Assembly (NCBI GenBank): GCA_028687035.1
Contig: JAQUAX010000017.1
Span: forward strand, 1 to 64,000
Direction: 5' to 3'
Length of the DNA: 64,000 nucleotides
From: Dechloromonas sp.
GTDB lineage: Bacteria > Pseudomonadota > Gammaproteobacteria > Burkholderiales > Rhodocyclaceae
Shown here: positions 7,549 to 17,765 of the stretch, one piece after another
Position numbering within the stretch: position 1 is the first letter of the stretch
Layout of the letters: each line of letters begins with the position of its first letter
Notes under the pieces: generated by a model
The model's input: only the letters and a program-made list of their open reading frames with translations
Database searches by the model: none
Told to the model about the DNA's origin: nothing
Made by a program: the position numbers and the translations under genes

Positions 7549-9441
7549 TCAGCCGCAGCCGGAAGCCGCCGGCCGGATGCTGCCGAGGTTCAGCTTGACG
7601 CCCTTCTTCATCTTGCCGATCACGTGCATCTCGCAGGCCTTGCAGTCGAACTTCAGGATCAGCTTCTCGCTGCCGTTGATCAGCGTCATCGGGTCCGGCT
7701 TGATGTTCTTCACTTCCTTCGGGCAAAGGTTGAAGCTGTAGCGCAGGCAGTGGCGGGTGATCATCAGCGACACCATGCCCTTTTCGTTGCCGGCCTCGTA
7801 GGCGTCCTCGATCAGCCTGACGCCGTGCTTCTCGTAGAAGGCACGGGCCTTTTCGTTGAACACGTTGCCGAGGTAGGTCAGTTCGTCCTGCGGGTAGGGC
7901 ACCGGGTTTTCAGCCGGCACCGCGCGCGGCGGGCGCGGGTGGGTCGCGACGCGGGCGGCCTCGAGCTTTTCGGTCGCTTCGCGGCGCAGCGCATTCAGCG
8001 CGCCGACCGGCAGGAACCACGGCTGGCTAAGCTGCAGTTCGACCGGCGCCGCGACGAACATCGTGTTGCCGAACTTGCCCAGGCTGTCCCGGATCGTCGC
8101 CAGCGCGCGCTCGGCGTTCTGGGCGATTTCCTTGCCGTGGGCGAGGTCGACCGCGACGGTCACGCCGTCCTCGTCGGTCAGCGTCAGCGCGAAGCCGGTG
8201 GCCGTTTCGGCGAACACCGGCTGCACGGCGGCGCGGCGCTCGGCCGAGTCCTTTTCCAGGGCCCGCTCGAATTCCTGGTCGCGGTTGCGGAACAGCGTCG
8301 CGCCGACGGTCAGCTCCTCCGGCAGCTCGGCCGGGAACAGCTTGTCGCCTTCGGCGCGGTTGATGCGCATGCCGAGCACGTCGCCGGTCGCGTCGTGGAA
8401 GCAGACGCCGTCGCCGTTGTGGAAGGTCTGGTCGGTGTTCACCGCGATCCAGCCGTCGCCGATCTCGACGACCTCGCCGATCAGCTCGCCGACGAAGGCC
8501 GGCGAATCGAAGGCGCCGATGTCGTCCTGCCGGCCGCCGGCGAAGTAGTCGGTGTAGCCGCGGTTGAAGGTCTTGTCCGGTTGCGGCGTGAAGCTGAAGG
8601 TGCTGCGGCCGCTGGACGCCCGCGTGAATTCCGGGTGTTCGGCGATGATGCCGTCGAGCAGCGTCCGGTAGTGCGCGGTGATGTTCTTGACGTAGGACAG
8701 GTCCTTCAGCCGGCCTTCGATCTTGAACGACGAAACTCCGGCGCGGGCCAGCGCCAGCAGGTTGTCGGTCTGGTTGTTGTCCTTCATCGACAACAGGTGC
8801 TGGTTCTCGGTGATCACCTTGCCCTTGTCGTCGACCAGCGTGTAGGGCAGCCGGCAGGCCTGCGAGCATTCGCCGCGGTTGGCGCTGCGCCCGGTGTGGG
8901 CATGGCTGATGTAGCACTGTCCCGAATAGGCGACGCACAGCGCGCCATGCACGAAATACTCGAGCGCGAGCGTGGTGCGCCGGGCGACCGCCTCGACTTC
9001 CTCGATCGACAGTTCGCGCGCCAGCACGACCTGCGAGAAGCCGGCATCCTCAAGGAAGCGGACTTTCTCCGGGTTGCGGTTGTCGGTCTGCGTCGAGGCG
9101 TGCAGCTGGATCGGCGGCAGGTCCATCTCGAGCAGGCCCATGTCCTGGACGATCAGCGCGTCGGCGCCGGCCTCGTACAGGTCCCACGCCAGCCGGCGGC
9201 TGGCCTCGAGTTCGGCGTCGTGCAGGATGGTGTTCAGCGCGACGAAGACCCTGGCCCGGTAGCGGTGGGCGAATTCGCACAGGCGCCGGATTTCGGCGAC
9301 ATCGTTGCCGGCGCCGTAGCGGGCGCCGAAGGACGGGCCGCCGATATAGACGGCATCGGCACCGTGCTTGATGGCCTCGATGCCGAAATCGGCGTTCTTG
9401 GCCGGCGCGAGGAGTTCGAGGGGGTGTTGGGGGCGGGTCAT
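7549..9441 (-). CDS. rlhA: U32-family protein, 23S rRNA C2501 hydroxylase type
   Basis: A 630-residue protein from ATG 9439-9441 (MTRPQHPLELLAPAKN). It has the peptidase-U32 N-terminal barrel and the family cysteines CVAYSGQCYISHAHTGRSAN, RGECSQACRLPY, plus C-terminal CKACEMH, and the long C-terminal extension that separates RlhA (YdcP, about 650 residues) from the shorter TrhP (about 450). RlhA makes 5-hydroxycytidine at 23S position 2501 using prephenate-derived chemistry and an iron-sulfur centre. It is co-oriented with an upstream methyltransferase (7-base gap), fitting an RNA-modification operon. Confidence 0.82.
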   Translation of the reverse strand: MTRPQHPLELLAPAKNADFGIEAIKHGADAVYIGGPSFGARYGAGNDVAEIRRLCEFAHRYRARVFVALNTILHDAELEASRRLAWDLYEAGADALIVQDMGLLEMDLPPIQLHASTQTDNRNPEKVRFLEDAGFSQVVLARELSIEEVEAVARRTTLALEYFVHGALCVAYSGQCYISHAHTGRSANRGECSQACRLPYTLVDDKGKVITENQHLLSMKDNNQTDNLLALARAGVSSFKIEGRLKDLSYVKNITAHYRTLLDGIIAEHPEFTRASSGRSTFSFTPQPDKTFNRGYTDYFAGGRQDDIGAFDSPAFVGELIGEVVEIGDGWIAVNTDQTFHNGDGVCFHDATGDVLGMRINRAEGDKLFPAELPEELTVGATLFRNRDQEFERALEKDSAERRAAVQPVFAETATGFALTLTDEDGVTVAVDLAHGKEIAQNAERALATIRDSLGKFGNTMFVAAPVELQLSQPWFLPVGALNALRREATEKLEAARVATHPRPPRAVPAENPVPYPQDELTYLGNVFNEKARAFYEKHGVRLIEDAYEAGNEKGMVSLMITRHCLRYSFNLCPKEVKNIKPDPMTLINGSEKLILKFDCKACEMHVIGKMKKGVKLNLGSIRPAASGCG

Positions 9442-9448
9442 GGCGTTC

Positions 9449-10270
9449 TTAGTAGATGAAGCGCGGCGCGAGTTCCCCGAGGTTGAACTCGTGCAGGATC
9501 GCCTCGGCGCGTTCGCGGGCATTTTTCCGGGGATTACCGCGCTTGCTGGCGATGATCAGCTCGTTCTTCATCGAATGTTCCCAGCCGACCAGTTCGGTGA
9601 CGGTGACGTCATAGCCGTGCGACTCGAGCAGCAGGCAGCGCAACACGTTGGTCAGGTGGCTGCCGAGTTCGCGGGTGTGGATCGGATGGCGCCACAGTTC
9701 GGACAGCGGCGTCTTGCCGAGCGATTCGTTCTTCTTTGCGCGCATCGCGGCGGCGACTTCGGCCTGGCAGCAGGGCACCAGCACGACATGCCGGGCATCG
9801 CGGGCCAGCGCGAAGCGGATCGCGTCGTCGGTCGCCGTGTTGCAGGCATGCAGTGCGGTGACGACATCGACGCGGGCCGGGATCTCGGTGGACGACAGCG
9901 CGTCCTCGACCGTGCAGGCGAGGAATTGCATGCGCGGGAAATCCAGCCGCTCGGCCAGCTGGCGCGACTTGTCGACCAGTTCCTGGCGGGTCTCGATGCC
10001 GAACACCTGGCCCGAGGCACGATTCTTGATACACAGGTCGTACAGGATGAAGCCGAGGTAGGACTTGCCGGCGCCGTGGTCGACCAGGGTTTCGCTGCCT
10101 TCGAGCAGCGGTTCGATGAACTGGACCAGGTGGTAGACCTGTTTCAGCTTGCGCCGGCTGTCCTGGTTCAGCTTGCCGTCGCGCGTCAGGATGTGCAGTT
10201 CCTTGAGCAGTTCGATCGACTGCCCGGGACGGATTTCCGGGATGGCGGCGGAGGAGTTCTGGATTTTCAT
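9449..10270 (-). CDS. SAM-dependent methyltransferase (Methyltransf_32-like)
   Basis: A 273-residue class I methyltransferase. Motif I is LVDHGAGKSYLGFILYD, motif II is VFGIETRQELVDKS, and the later signature is TALHACNTATDDAIRFAL followed by VLVPCCQAEV. The ALHACxxATD plus PCC(Q/H) pair is shared with eukaryotic TRMT13/METTL25-type RNA methyltransferases, so an RNA substrate is plausible but not shown. The first gene of the operon with rlhA and the zinc-ribbon gene. Confidence 0.82.
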   Translation of the reverse strand: MKIQNSSAAIPEIRPGQSIELLKELHILTRDGKLNQDSRRKLKQVYHLVQFIEPLLEGSETLVDHGAGKSYLGFILYDLCIKNRASGQVFGIETRQELVDKSRQLAERLDFPRMQFLACTVEDALSSTEIPARVDVVTALHACNTATDDAIRFALARDARHVVLVPCCQAEVAAAMRAKKNESLGKTPLSELWRHPIHTRELGSHLTNVLRCLLLESHGYDVTVTELVGWEHSMKNELIIASKRGNPRKNARERAEAILHEFNLGELAPRFIY

Positions 10271-10380
10271 GGGGCGGAATTATCGCATTCAAACTTCGTT
10301 CGACTGCGTGTCAACCGAAGTGCGCATGCCTCGTTATTGGACTTATGGTGATCAAACACCGTACTTCAACGGAGATACAA

Positions 10381-10659
10381 ATGGGTAGTCTGAGCAACGA
10401 ATCCTTCGAACAGTTCCTGGATTCCCTGAAGCAAGCCGGCATCACGATCTCGAACGAAGCCGAACTGCGCGAGCGTCTGGCCGAAGCCCAACGCTGGCGT
10501 TATGCCTTCCAGACGCTGGCCGCCAACGGCAAGACCATCGGCATCTGCTTCGAAGACCACTCCGACGGCAGCAATGGGGCCGCCATTGACCGCGCCTTCA
10601 ACGAATTCCACTTTTCGGAAAAGACCAAGGCGGTGTTCTCCGCCAGCCTGAAGCACTGA
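10381..10659 (+). CDS. Small protein of unknown function (92 residues)
   Basis: I do not recognise this protein. ATG 10381 is preferred over ATG 10345 because GGAG sits seven bases before it. The product is soluble and helical at the start (SNESFEQFLDSLKQAGI), then LRERLAEAQRWRYAFQTLAANGK, then a short hydrophobic strand TIGICFEDHSDGSNG and a charged end. It has no signal or membrane segment. It stands alone between divergent and convergent neighbours and is closed by its own terminator. Confidence 0.72.
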   Translation: MGSLSNESFEQFLDSLKQAGITISNEAELRERLAEAQRWRYAFQTLAANGKTIGICFEDHSDGSNGAAIDRAFNEFHFSEKTKAVFSASLKH

Positions 10660-10703
10660 TCCGACCGAATCAACCAGCCCTTCGCGATGGCGGGGGGCAA
10701 AAA

Positions 10704-10732
10704 AGACGGGCGCCGAAACGGCGCCCGTTTTG
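10704..10732. terminator. Bidirectional terminator between the 92-residue gene and ettA
   Basis: The stem ACGGGCGCCG / CGGCGCCCGT with a three-base loop (10706-10728) is followed by TTTTG on the plus strand. On the minus strand the run after it is CTTTTTTGCC, so it serves both convergent genes. Confidence 0.85.
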
Positions 10733-10771
10733 CATGGTTTCCCGCGGTTGACCGCGGGAAACGCCGATGAA

Positions 10772-12436
10772 TCAGCGGCTGATCGGCTTGTAGCGGATGC
10801 GCTTCGGCTTCGCGCCTTCCTCGCCCAGGCGCGCCTTCTTGTCGGCCTCGTATTCCTGGTAGTTGCCCGGGAAGAAGGTCCATTGCGAATCGCCTTCGGC
10901 GGCCAGGATGTGCGTGCAGATGCGGTCGAGGAACCAGCGGTCGTGCGAGATCACCAGCGCGCAGCCCGGGAATTCGAGCAGCGCGTCTTCCAGCGCGCGC
11001 AGCGTCTCGACGTCGAGGTCGTTCGACGGTTCGTCGAGGAGCAGCACGTTGCCGCCGGCCATCAGCGTCTTCGCCAGGTGCAGCCGGCCGCGTTCGCCGC
11101 CGGACAGGTTGCCGACCAGCTTGCCCTGGTCGGCGCCCTTGAAGTTGAAGCGGCCGATGTAGGCGCGGCTCGGCATCTCGAACTTGCCGATCTGCAGGAT
11201 GTCGCTGCCCTGGGCCAGTTCCTCGAACACCGTCTTGTTGCCGTCCAGGCAGTCGCGCGACTGGTCGACGTAGGCCATTTTGACCGTCTGACCGATGTTG
11301 ACCGTGCCCGAGTCCGGCTGCTGCTGGCCGGTGATCATCTTGAACAGCGTCGATTTGCCGGCGCCGTTCGGGCCGATGATGCCGACGATCGCGCCGGGCG
11401 GGATGGCGAACGACAGGTTGTCCATCAGCAGCTTGTCGCCGAAGGACTTGGTGACGTTCTGGAATTCGATGACCTGGTCGCCGAGGCGCTCGCCGACCGG
11501 GATGAAGATTTCCTGGGTCTCGTTGCGCTTCTGGTATTCGTAGGACGACATCTCCTCGAAGCGGGCCAGGCGGGCCTTGGACTTGGCCTGGCGCGCCTTC
11601 GGGTTGGAGCGGACCCATTCGAGTTCCTGCTTCATCGCCTTCATGTGGGCGTCGACCTGTTTCTGCTCGGTCTCCAGCCGGGCTTCCTTCTGCTCCAGCC
11701 AGGACGAGTAGTTGCCCTTCCACGGGATGCCGTGGCCACGGTCGAGTTCGAGGATCCACTCGGCGGCGTTGTCCAGGAAGTAGCGGTCGTGGGTGACGGC
11801 GACCACGGTACCCGGGAAGCGGACCAGGAACTGTTCCAGCCATTCGACCGATTCGGCATCGAGGTGGTTGGTCGGTTCGTCCAGCAGCAGCATGTCGGGC
11901 TTTTCGAGCAGCAGCTTGGCCAGCGCGACGCGGCGCTTCTCGCCGCCGGACAGGTTGCCGATCACGGCGTCCCAGGGGGGCAGGCGCAGCGCGTCGGCGG
12001 CGATTTCCATCTGGTGTTCGGTGTCGGAGCCGGCGGTCGCGATGATGGCTTCCAGCCGGGCCTGTTCCTCGGCCAGCTTGTCGAAGTCGGCGTTCTCGTC
12101 GGCGTACGCGGCATAGACCTCGTCGAGCCGGGCCTGCGCGGACATCACTTCGCCGAGCGCCGATTCGACTTCCTCGCGCACGGTCTTCGCCGGGTCGAGT
12201 TGCGGCTCCTGCGGCAGGTAGCCGATCGACACGCCGGCCAGGTGCTGCACTTCGCCGTCGTATTCCTTGTCGACGCCGGCCATGATCTTCAGCACCGTCG
12301 ACTTGCCGGCGCCGTTCAGGCCGAGCAGGCCGATCTTGGCGCCCGGGAAGAAGGAAAGGGAAATATCCTTGATGATCTGCCGTTTGGGCGGAACGATCTT
12401 GCTGACGCGCAGCATCGACATCACGTATTGGGCCAT
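10772..12436 (-). CDS. ettA: Energy-dependent translational throttle protein EttA (ABC-F)
   Basis: A 554-residue soluble protein with two ABC domains and no membrane segment. The first Walker A is at residues 39-47 (GLNGAGKST) with signature [14 protein letters not shown]. The charged arm and linker follow ([25 protein letters not shown], then a Lys/Arg coiled linker). The second Walker A is GPNGAGKST with [13 protein letters not shown]. EttA binds the ribosomal E site and gates initiation by ATP/ADP ratio. The length and [17 protein letters not shown] start are diagnostic. Monocistronic. Confidence 0.97.
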   Translation of the reverse strand: MAQYVMSMLRVSKIVPPKRQIIKDISLSFFPGAKIGLLGLNGAGKSTVLKIMAGVDKEYDGEVQHLAGVSIGYLPQEPQLDPAKTVREEVESALGEVMSAQARLDEVYAAYADENADFDKLAEEQARLEAIIATAGSDTEHQMEIAADALRLPPWDAVIGNLSGGEKRRVALAKLLLEKPDMLLLDEPTNHLDAESVEWLEQFLVRFPGTVVAVTHDRYFLDNAAEWILELDRGHGIPWKGNYSSWLEQKEARLETEQKQVDAHMKAMKQELEWVRSNPKARQAKSKARLARFEEMSSYEYQKRNETQEIFIPVGERLGDQVIEFQNVTKSFGDKLLMDNLSFAIPPGAIVGIIGPNGAGKSTLFKMITGQQQPDSGTVNIGQTVKMAYVDQSRDCLDGNKTVFEELAQGSDILQIGKFEMPSRAYIGRFNFKGADQGKLVGNLSGGERGRLHLAKTLMAGGNVLLLDEPSNDLDVETLRALEDALLEFPGCALVISHDRWFLDRICTHILAAEGDSQWTFFPGNYQEYEADKKARLGEEGAKPKRIRYKPISR

Positions 12437-12454
12437 CGCATTACCTTGAGCTGA

Positions 12455-12485
12455 AAAACGAAGAGGGCCCGGAAACCGGGCCCCG
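12455..12485 (-). terminator. Terminator of the RcnB-like gene
   Basis: The stem GGGCCCGG/CCGGGCCC (12465-12484) sits right after the RcnB-like stop when read on the minus strand, followed by TCTTCGTTTTT. It separates that gene from ettA downstream. Confidence 0.75.
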
Positions 12486-12508
12486 AAACCGCAATTATCG
12501 TCGAAAAA

Positions 12509-13087
12509 TCAGCGGCCGATATCCTGAATCGCATCGACGACCAGGGCGCTGCCGATCGCGATCAGCAGGATGTCGCCGGCGACGCGGACATATTCGTGCC
12601 CGGCCGGCGGGATCGGCAGGCGGACCAGCAGGTCGTGCGGCAGCGGATAGTAGGCGACGTCGCGCGGCAGCGCGTAGCCGCGGCGCCACTTGCGGGCCTG
12701 TCCCGGCGGCAGGCAGCCGTTACCCTTCTTGGCCAGGCCCGGCGGGCAGCGTCCGCTGCGGAACTGTGGCGCATAGTAGTCATTGACCATGCGCCGGTGC
12801 GAGTCGCCGAAGTGGAAATCGACATGAACGTCGCCGCCCCGGGGACGATCGTCGCGCCGGTCGTAGCGACGGTCCTCACGGTAATCGCCGCGGCGGTCAT
12901 CCCGGCGGTCGTCTCGATCGTCGCGAGCATCGCGGCGCTTGTCGCCATGGCGGTCCCGTTCCTCGTAGCGCTGGTCGTCCCGGTCGTCGTTGCCGCGGCC
13001 GTGTCCACCGCGTTCGGCCAGGACGGCCGAACTGCCGAGCAGCAGGGAAAGCGCGATGGCGCTCAGGGAGAGAGTTCGCATTTTCAT
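12509..13087 (-). CDS. RcnB-like periplasmic protein
   Basis: A 192-residue protein with signal peptide MKMRTLSLSAIALSLLLGSSAVLA. Residues about 25-80 are almost only Asp, Arg, Gly and Tyr in repeats of DRRDD/DDR type. Next comes CPPGLAKKGNGCLPPGQ, then the RcnB-type domain (YPLPHDLLVRLPIPPAGHEYVRVAGDILLIAIGSALVVDAI). RcnB in enteric bacteria helps keep nickel/cobalt homeostasis in the periplasm, but most family members are uncharacterised. The Asp/Arg block could bind metal or envelope polymers. Start chosen at the signal peptide; longer starts add no sense. Confidence 0.82.
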   Translation of the reverse strand: MKMRTLSLSAIALSLLLGSSAVLAERGGHGRGNDDRDDQRYEERDRHGDKRRDARDDRDDRRDDRRGDYREDRRYDRRDDRPRGGDVHVDFHFGDSHRRMVNDYYAPQFRSGRCPPGLAKKGNGCLPPGQARKWRRGYALPRDVAYYPLPHDLLVRLPIPPAGHEYVRVAGDILLIAIGSALVVDAIQDIGR

Positions 13088-13178
13088 TGGGTCACCCCGC
13101 AGGAAGATGGGTTGAACGCACGCCTCCGCGAGAAGGCGCCCATATGAGGCAAATGATAGCGCCTTTGGCTGCATCCGC

Positions 13179-13724
13179 TCATCCCAGGTCGCCGGCCGGT
13201 GCCGGCAGTTCGACCGGCTTGGCGAACGGGGCTGGGCGCTCGCCGGACAGCGCGTTGATGTCGCCACACAGTTCGCCGCCTTCGTCGATGACCAGCTTGC
13301 CGTAGCGTATCTTGCCGCGGACCCGCCCGGTGGCGTGGATGATCAGTTGCGAGCGGGCCGTCAGCTCGCCTTCGAAGCTGCCGTGTATCTCGGCGATGTC
13401 GATGCTGACCTTGCCGGCGAAGGCGCCCTGCTCGGCGATCCGGATGACCCGGCTGTCCATCGTCGCTTCGACCCGGCCTTCGACAACCAGGGTATCGCAG
13501 TCCTGGATTTCGGCTCCCTTCAGTTTGACTTCGGGGCCGACGATCAGGCGTGCGCCGCTCGGCTTGTCGTTTTCGGCCGTTTCGGGACGTGTACCGCCGG
13601 GTAGTTCGGCTGGTGCGCCGGCGGCCGGTTTTCCGTTGACCGTGCCGAGGGGGCCGGCGCCGTTGCGTATTTCGGGGCGGACCAGCGTATCGCTGCGCGG
13701 CGAGAGGGGGGTCTTGTTGAACAT
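13179..13724 (-). CDS. Bactofilin
   Basis: A 181-residue protein. ATG 13722-13724 is chosen because GAGG lies before it and upstream residues are Pro/Arg-rich nonsense. The N-terminal 60 residues are a flexible Pro/Gly tail. Residues about 60-160 are the bactofilin right-handed beta-helix (LIVGPEVKLKGAEIQDCDTLVVEG, then VIRIAEQGAFAGKVSIDIAEIHGSFEGELTARSQLI in repeating turns). The C-terminal tail is Pro-rich. Bactofilins form membrane-associated filaments that place cell-wall or envelope enzymes. No peptidase partner is adjacent. Confidence 0.9.
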   Translation of the reverse strand: MFNKTPLSPRSDTLVRPEIRNGAGPLGTVNGKPAAGAPAELPGGTRPETAENDKPSGARLIVGPEVKLKGAEIQDCDTLVVEGRVEATMDSRVIRIAEQGAFAGKVSIDIAEIHGSFEGELTARSQLIIHATGRVRGKIRYGKLVIDEGGELCGDINALSGERPAPFAKPVELPAPAGDLG

Positions 13725-14052
13725 GGAGGTTCCTCGTTGGGGGTGGGATGGCAATCCGGGAAGGTGGCTTGCGATTTGCGTGCCATGCCTCGTTGAGCGG
13801 CGTGCAGGCGGCGTGCGCGGTGTTGAGGCCCGATCGGGTGTCGGGAAAAGGCGACAGTTAATCGGCAACTCCATGCCACACGGCGTATTTCCGGGGGTTG
13901 GCTGTGTCGTGAAAAAGCGACTCGAGTTTAAGGTGCTGATTTTTATATGGTTATTTTTTTGAATCAGGGACGTTCGGGCTTTTTGAACACCGGTAGCGCC
14001 TTGCGCCGTCCGTCGCTCGGTCTAAACTCCGGTTTTCTCTAAAACCTTGCCG
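13725..14052. other. Divergent intergenic region, AT-rich block
   Basis: About 330 bases separate the bactofilin and glrK starts. No gene is apparent. A strongly AT-rich block lies at about 13910-13965 (runs of T and A around TTTTTATATGG), unusual for this window, and could hold promoters for one or both genes. I cannot assign a confident -35/-10 pair. Confidence 0.5.
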
Positions 14053-15456
14053 ATGATCCGGATTTCCTTTCGCCAGGCGATGCTCGCCGGTTTTGCGCTG
14101 ATCGTGCTGCTGCTCGGCGGCGTCGCGTTGCGCAGCTGGCTGATCGTCGAGGGGCTGGTCGAGCAGAGCCGGCGCAACAGCGAGCAGGCGGTGCAGCTGA
14201 CGAGCGCGGTGCAGGCGATCGAGCAGGGCAGCGTCGATCTCGAGCGCAGCGCCCGCCAGTACCTGGTCCTCGACAATCCCCAGGTCGCCCGTCATTTCGA
14301 CGAACAGGTGGCCCGGGCGCTGGCGCAGCTGACTGCGCTCGAGCAGGGGTCGGGCGGAGCGCTCGGGGAGTGGCCCGGCCAGTGGCGGCAGGCCGTCTGG
14401 GAACTGGCGGAGGCCGTGGTGCCCGGCCGGCAGGAGGCGGCGATCGCCCCCCGCCTCGAACGCCTGGTCCAGCTGAACGCGCAGCTGCGCGACGCGGCGC
14501 AACGTCTGATCGAGGAGCGGGGGCGGCAGGCTTTCCTGCAACTCGAGGAGAACCGCATGCAGCTGAGCCTGCAGATGGCGTTGAGCCTGGCCGGTGCGAT
14601 GTTCGTGGCGACGGCGATGGGGTGGTGGCTGGTTCGTCCGGTGCGCCGCCTGGAACAGGCGATCGTCCGCCTCGGCGAGAACCGTTTTGACGGGAAGGTC
14701 GATGTCGGCGGGCCGGACGATCTGCGTCAGCTCGGCCTGCGCGTCGATTGGCTGCGCCGGCGTCTGGGCGAACTGGAGGCCGAGCGCGAGCGCTCGTTGC
14801 GCCACGTGTCGCACGAACTGAAAACACCGCTGACGGCGCTGAAGGAGGGCGTCGCCCTGCTCGCCGAGGAGGTGCCGGGGCCGCTCGGCCCGGGGCAGAG
14901 CGAGGTGGTCCGCATCCTCGAGCACAACGTCGCGTCCCTGCAGCGCCAGATCGAGAGCCTGCTCAGCCTGAATGCGGCCGCCTTCGAATCGCGCCGCCTG
15001 CGCTTGGTCCCGCTGCGCGTGCGCGACCTGCTGGCCGGCGTGGTGTGCCGGCGCGAATTGCAGATCCAGGCTCGCGGATTGCATGTGATCCAGACGGCGC
15101 CCGACGACATCGCCCGGCTGGACGAGGAAAAGATGACCGTCGTCCTCGACAACCTGCTGTCGAATGCGGTCGATTTCAGCCCCGATGGCGGCGATATCGT
15201 ATTGCGCGCGGTGCGGCGCCCCGGGCAGTGGCTGTTCGAATGCATCGATCAGGGGCCGGGAATCGCCGATGAGGATCGCTCGCGCATCTTCGAGCCTTTC
15301 GTCCAGGGCCGGCGGCCGGCGCCGGTGCCGCGCCAGGGCAGCGGTGTCGGCCTGTCGATCGTTCGCGAACTGGCGCGGGCGATGGGCGGCCAGGTCCGCT
15401 TGCTGCCGACTCCGGCCGGCGCGCATTTTTGTGTGGAGTTACCCGATGAAACCTGA
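14053..15456 (+). CDS. glrK: Sensor histidine kinase, GlrK/QseE-like
   Basis: A 467-residue kinase from ATG 14053. TM1 is at about residues 9-29, a helical periplasmic domain of about 140 residues follows, then TM2 at about 175-195 and a HAMP linker (RPVRRLEQAI). The HisKA H box is RHVSHELKTPLTAL with phospho-accepting His254. N box LDNLLSNAVDFSP, G1 DQGPGIAD and G2 GSGVGLSIV complete the ATPase. Gene order kinase, lipoprotein, sigma-54 regulator matches glrK-qseG-glrR, which controls envelope and amino-sugar functions in enterics. The stop overlaps the next start by 11 bases. Confidence 0.87.
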   Translation: MIRISFRQAMLAGFALIVLLLGGVALRSWLIVEGLVEQSRRNSEQAVQLTSAVQAIEQGSVDLERSARQYLVLDNPQVARHFDEQVARALAQLTALEQGSGGALGEWPGQWRQAVWELAEAVVPGRQEAAIAPRLERLVQLNAQLRDAAQRLIEERGRQAFLQLEENRMQLSLQMALSLAGAMFVATAMGWWLVRPVRRLEQAIVRLGENRFDGKVDVGGPDDLRQLGLRVDWLRRRLGELEAERERSLRHVSHELKTPLTALKEGVALLAEEVPGPLGPGQSEVVRILEHNVASLQRQIESLLSLNAAAFESRRLRLVPLRVRDLLAGVVCRRELQIQARGLHVIQTAPDDIARLDEEKMTVVLDNLLSNAVDFSPDGGDIVLRAVRRPGQWLFECIDQGPGIADEDRSRIFEPFVQGRRPAPVPRQGSGVGLSIVRELARAMGGQVRLLPTPAGAHFCVELPDET

Positions 15457-15981
15457 ATTCCCGGCCCGGCGGACGTGGACCGCGTTCGCTGCCGCGCTGG
15501 CGCTGGCGCTGGCCGGCTGTAGCAGCCTGCCGCCCGCTGCCGCGCCCGGCTTCGCCGATGTCGATACGCCGGAGGCGGCGCTGGTCTATTACCAGTCGCT
15601 GCACCGCCTGACCCCCTCCGAATTTGCCCGCGAGCGCGGTAACTTCGCCGCCGCCCCCAGGACCGCCCAGGCCCGGCTGCTCGGGGCGATGCTGCTCGGT
15701 TATCCGCGGGCGCAGCAGGATCTCGCCCGGGCCCAGGCGCTGCTGGACGACATCCTGCGCGCCGACGATCCCGCGGCACGCGAACTGCAGCCGCTGGCCC
15801 GCGTGCTGGCCGACAACTATGCCGAGCGCGGCCGGCTGGAAGCCCAGCACGAGCGCCTGGCGCTGCAGTTGAAGGACGCGCAGCGGCGCAATGCCGAACT
15901 CCAGGAAAAGATCGACCGCCTGGCCGACATCGAGCGCACGCTGATTCCGCGCGGAGCGCCCGCGCGTCCGGGAGAGCGGCG

Positions 15982-15985
<4 letters not shown>
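15446..15985 (+). CDS. qseG: QseG-like outer-membrane lipoprotein
   Basis: A 179-residue protein with a lipoprotein signal ending LALAGCSS (Cys near residue 26). The mature part has a short helical domain and a C-terminal coiled coil ([36 protein letters not shown]). In enterics QseG is a lipoprotein that docks to the sensor kinase and activates it. Sequence similarity is weak, so the assignment rests on lipobox, coiled coil and position between kinase and regulator. It overlaps both neighbours (11 and 4 bases), so the three genes are tightly coupled. Confidence 0.75.
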
Positions 15986-17364
<1,379 letters not shown>

Positions 17365-17370
17365 TTCCTT

Positions 17371-17387
17371 TTGGCATGAAAATCGCT
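17371..17387 (+). promoter_or_regulatory. Sigma-54 (-24/-12) promoter for the BON-domain gene
   Basis: TTGGCATGAAAATCGCT fits the -24/-12 consensus: GG at 17373-17374 and GC at 17385-17386 with exactly ten bases between, differing at two positions (C to T after GGCA, T to C before GC). It lies seven bases after the sigma-54 regulator stop and about 35 bases before the BON start. Expected transcription start is near 17398. Confidence 0.6.
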
Positions 17388-17420
17388 GAGTCTTCTGCGG
17401 CTCATTTCAGGGGGAATAGC

Positions 17421-17759
17421 ATGTGGAGGTCGAGCGTTGTCAGGTTTCTGTTTTATGCGTTAGCCAGCTTCTCGCTGCTGGCTCTGGTCGCCTTTTTCAA
17501 GAATGATGCGGACGCCCTGTCCGGTGGCCTGCACAGCGAAGCGGTCGATAGCGTGCTGGCCGGCAGCGTCGAGTCGCTGTTGCACTCGGATGGCGGGCTG
17601 GACGTCTCGCATCTGCGCGTCGAGGCGCGCTCGGGCATCGTGGTGCTCGCCGGTTCGGTTGCCGATGAGCGCTCGCAGCGGCGTGCGCTGTCGCTGATCA
17701 GCCAGTTGCCGGGCGTGCGCGGCGTGCGGGACGAGACCGAACTCGAGTGCCGCAACTGA
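17421..17759 (+). CDS. Membrane-anchored BON-domain protein
   Basis: A 112-residue protein from ATG 17421, preceded by GGGG at suitable distance. An earlier in-frame ATG at 17376 lies inside the sigma-54 element and is rejected. Residues about 8-26 form one membrane span or signal (FLFYALASFSLLALVAFF). The rest is a BON domain: DSVLAGSVESLLHSDGGLDVSHLRVEARSGIVVLAGSVADE and a final PGVRGVRDE. BON domains bind membranes and occur in OsmY-like envelope stress proteins. Its promoter suggests it is the local output of the GlrR-like regulator. Confidence 0.8.
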   Translation: MWRSSVVRFLFYALASFSLLALVAFFKNDADALSGGLHSEAVDSVLAGSVESLLHSDGGLDVSHLRVEARSGIVVLAGSVADERSQRRALSLISQLPGVRGVRDETELECRN

Positions 17760-17765
17760 TCCGCT

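Noticed and set aside
17376-17420. Earlier start for the BON-domain protein at ATG 17376
   Set aside because: It lies inside the sigma-54 promoter and lacks a ribosome site; ATG 17421 opens with a clear membrane span.
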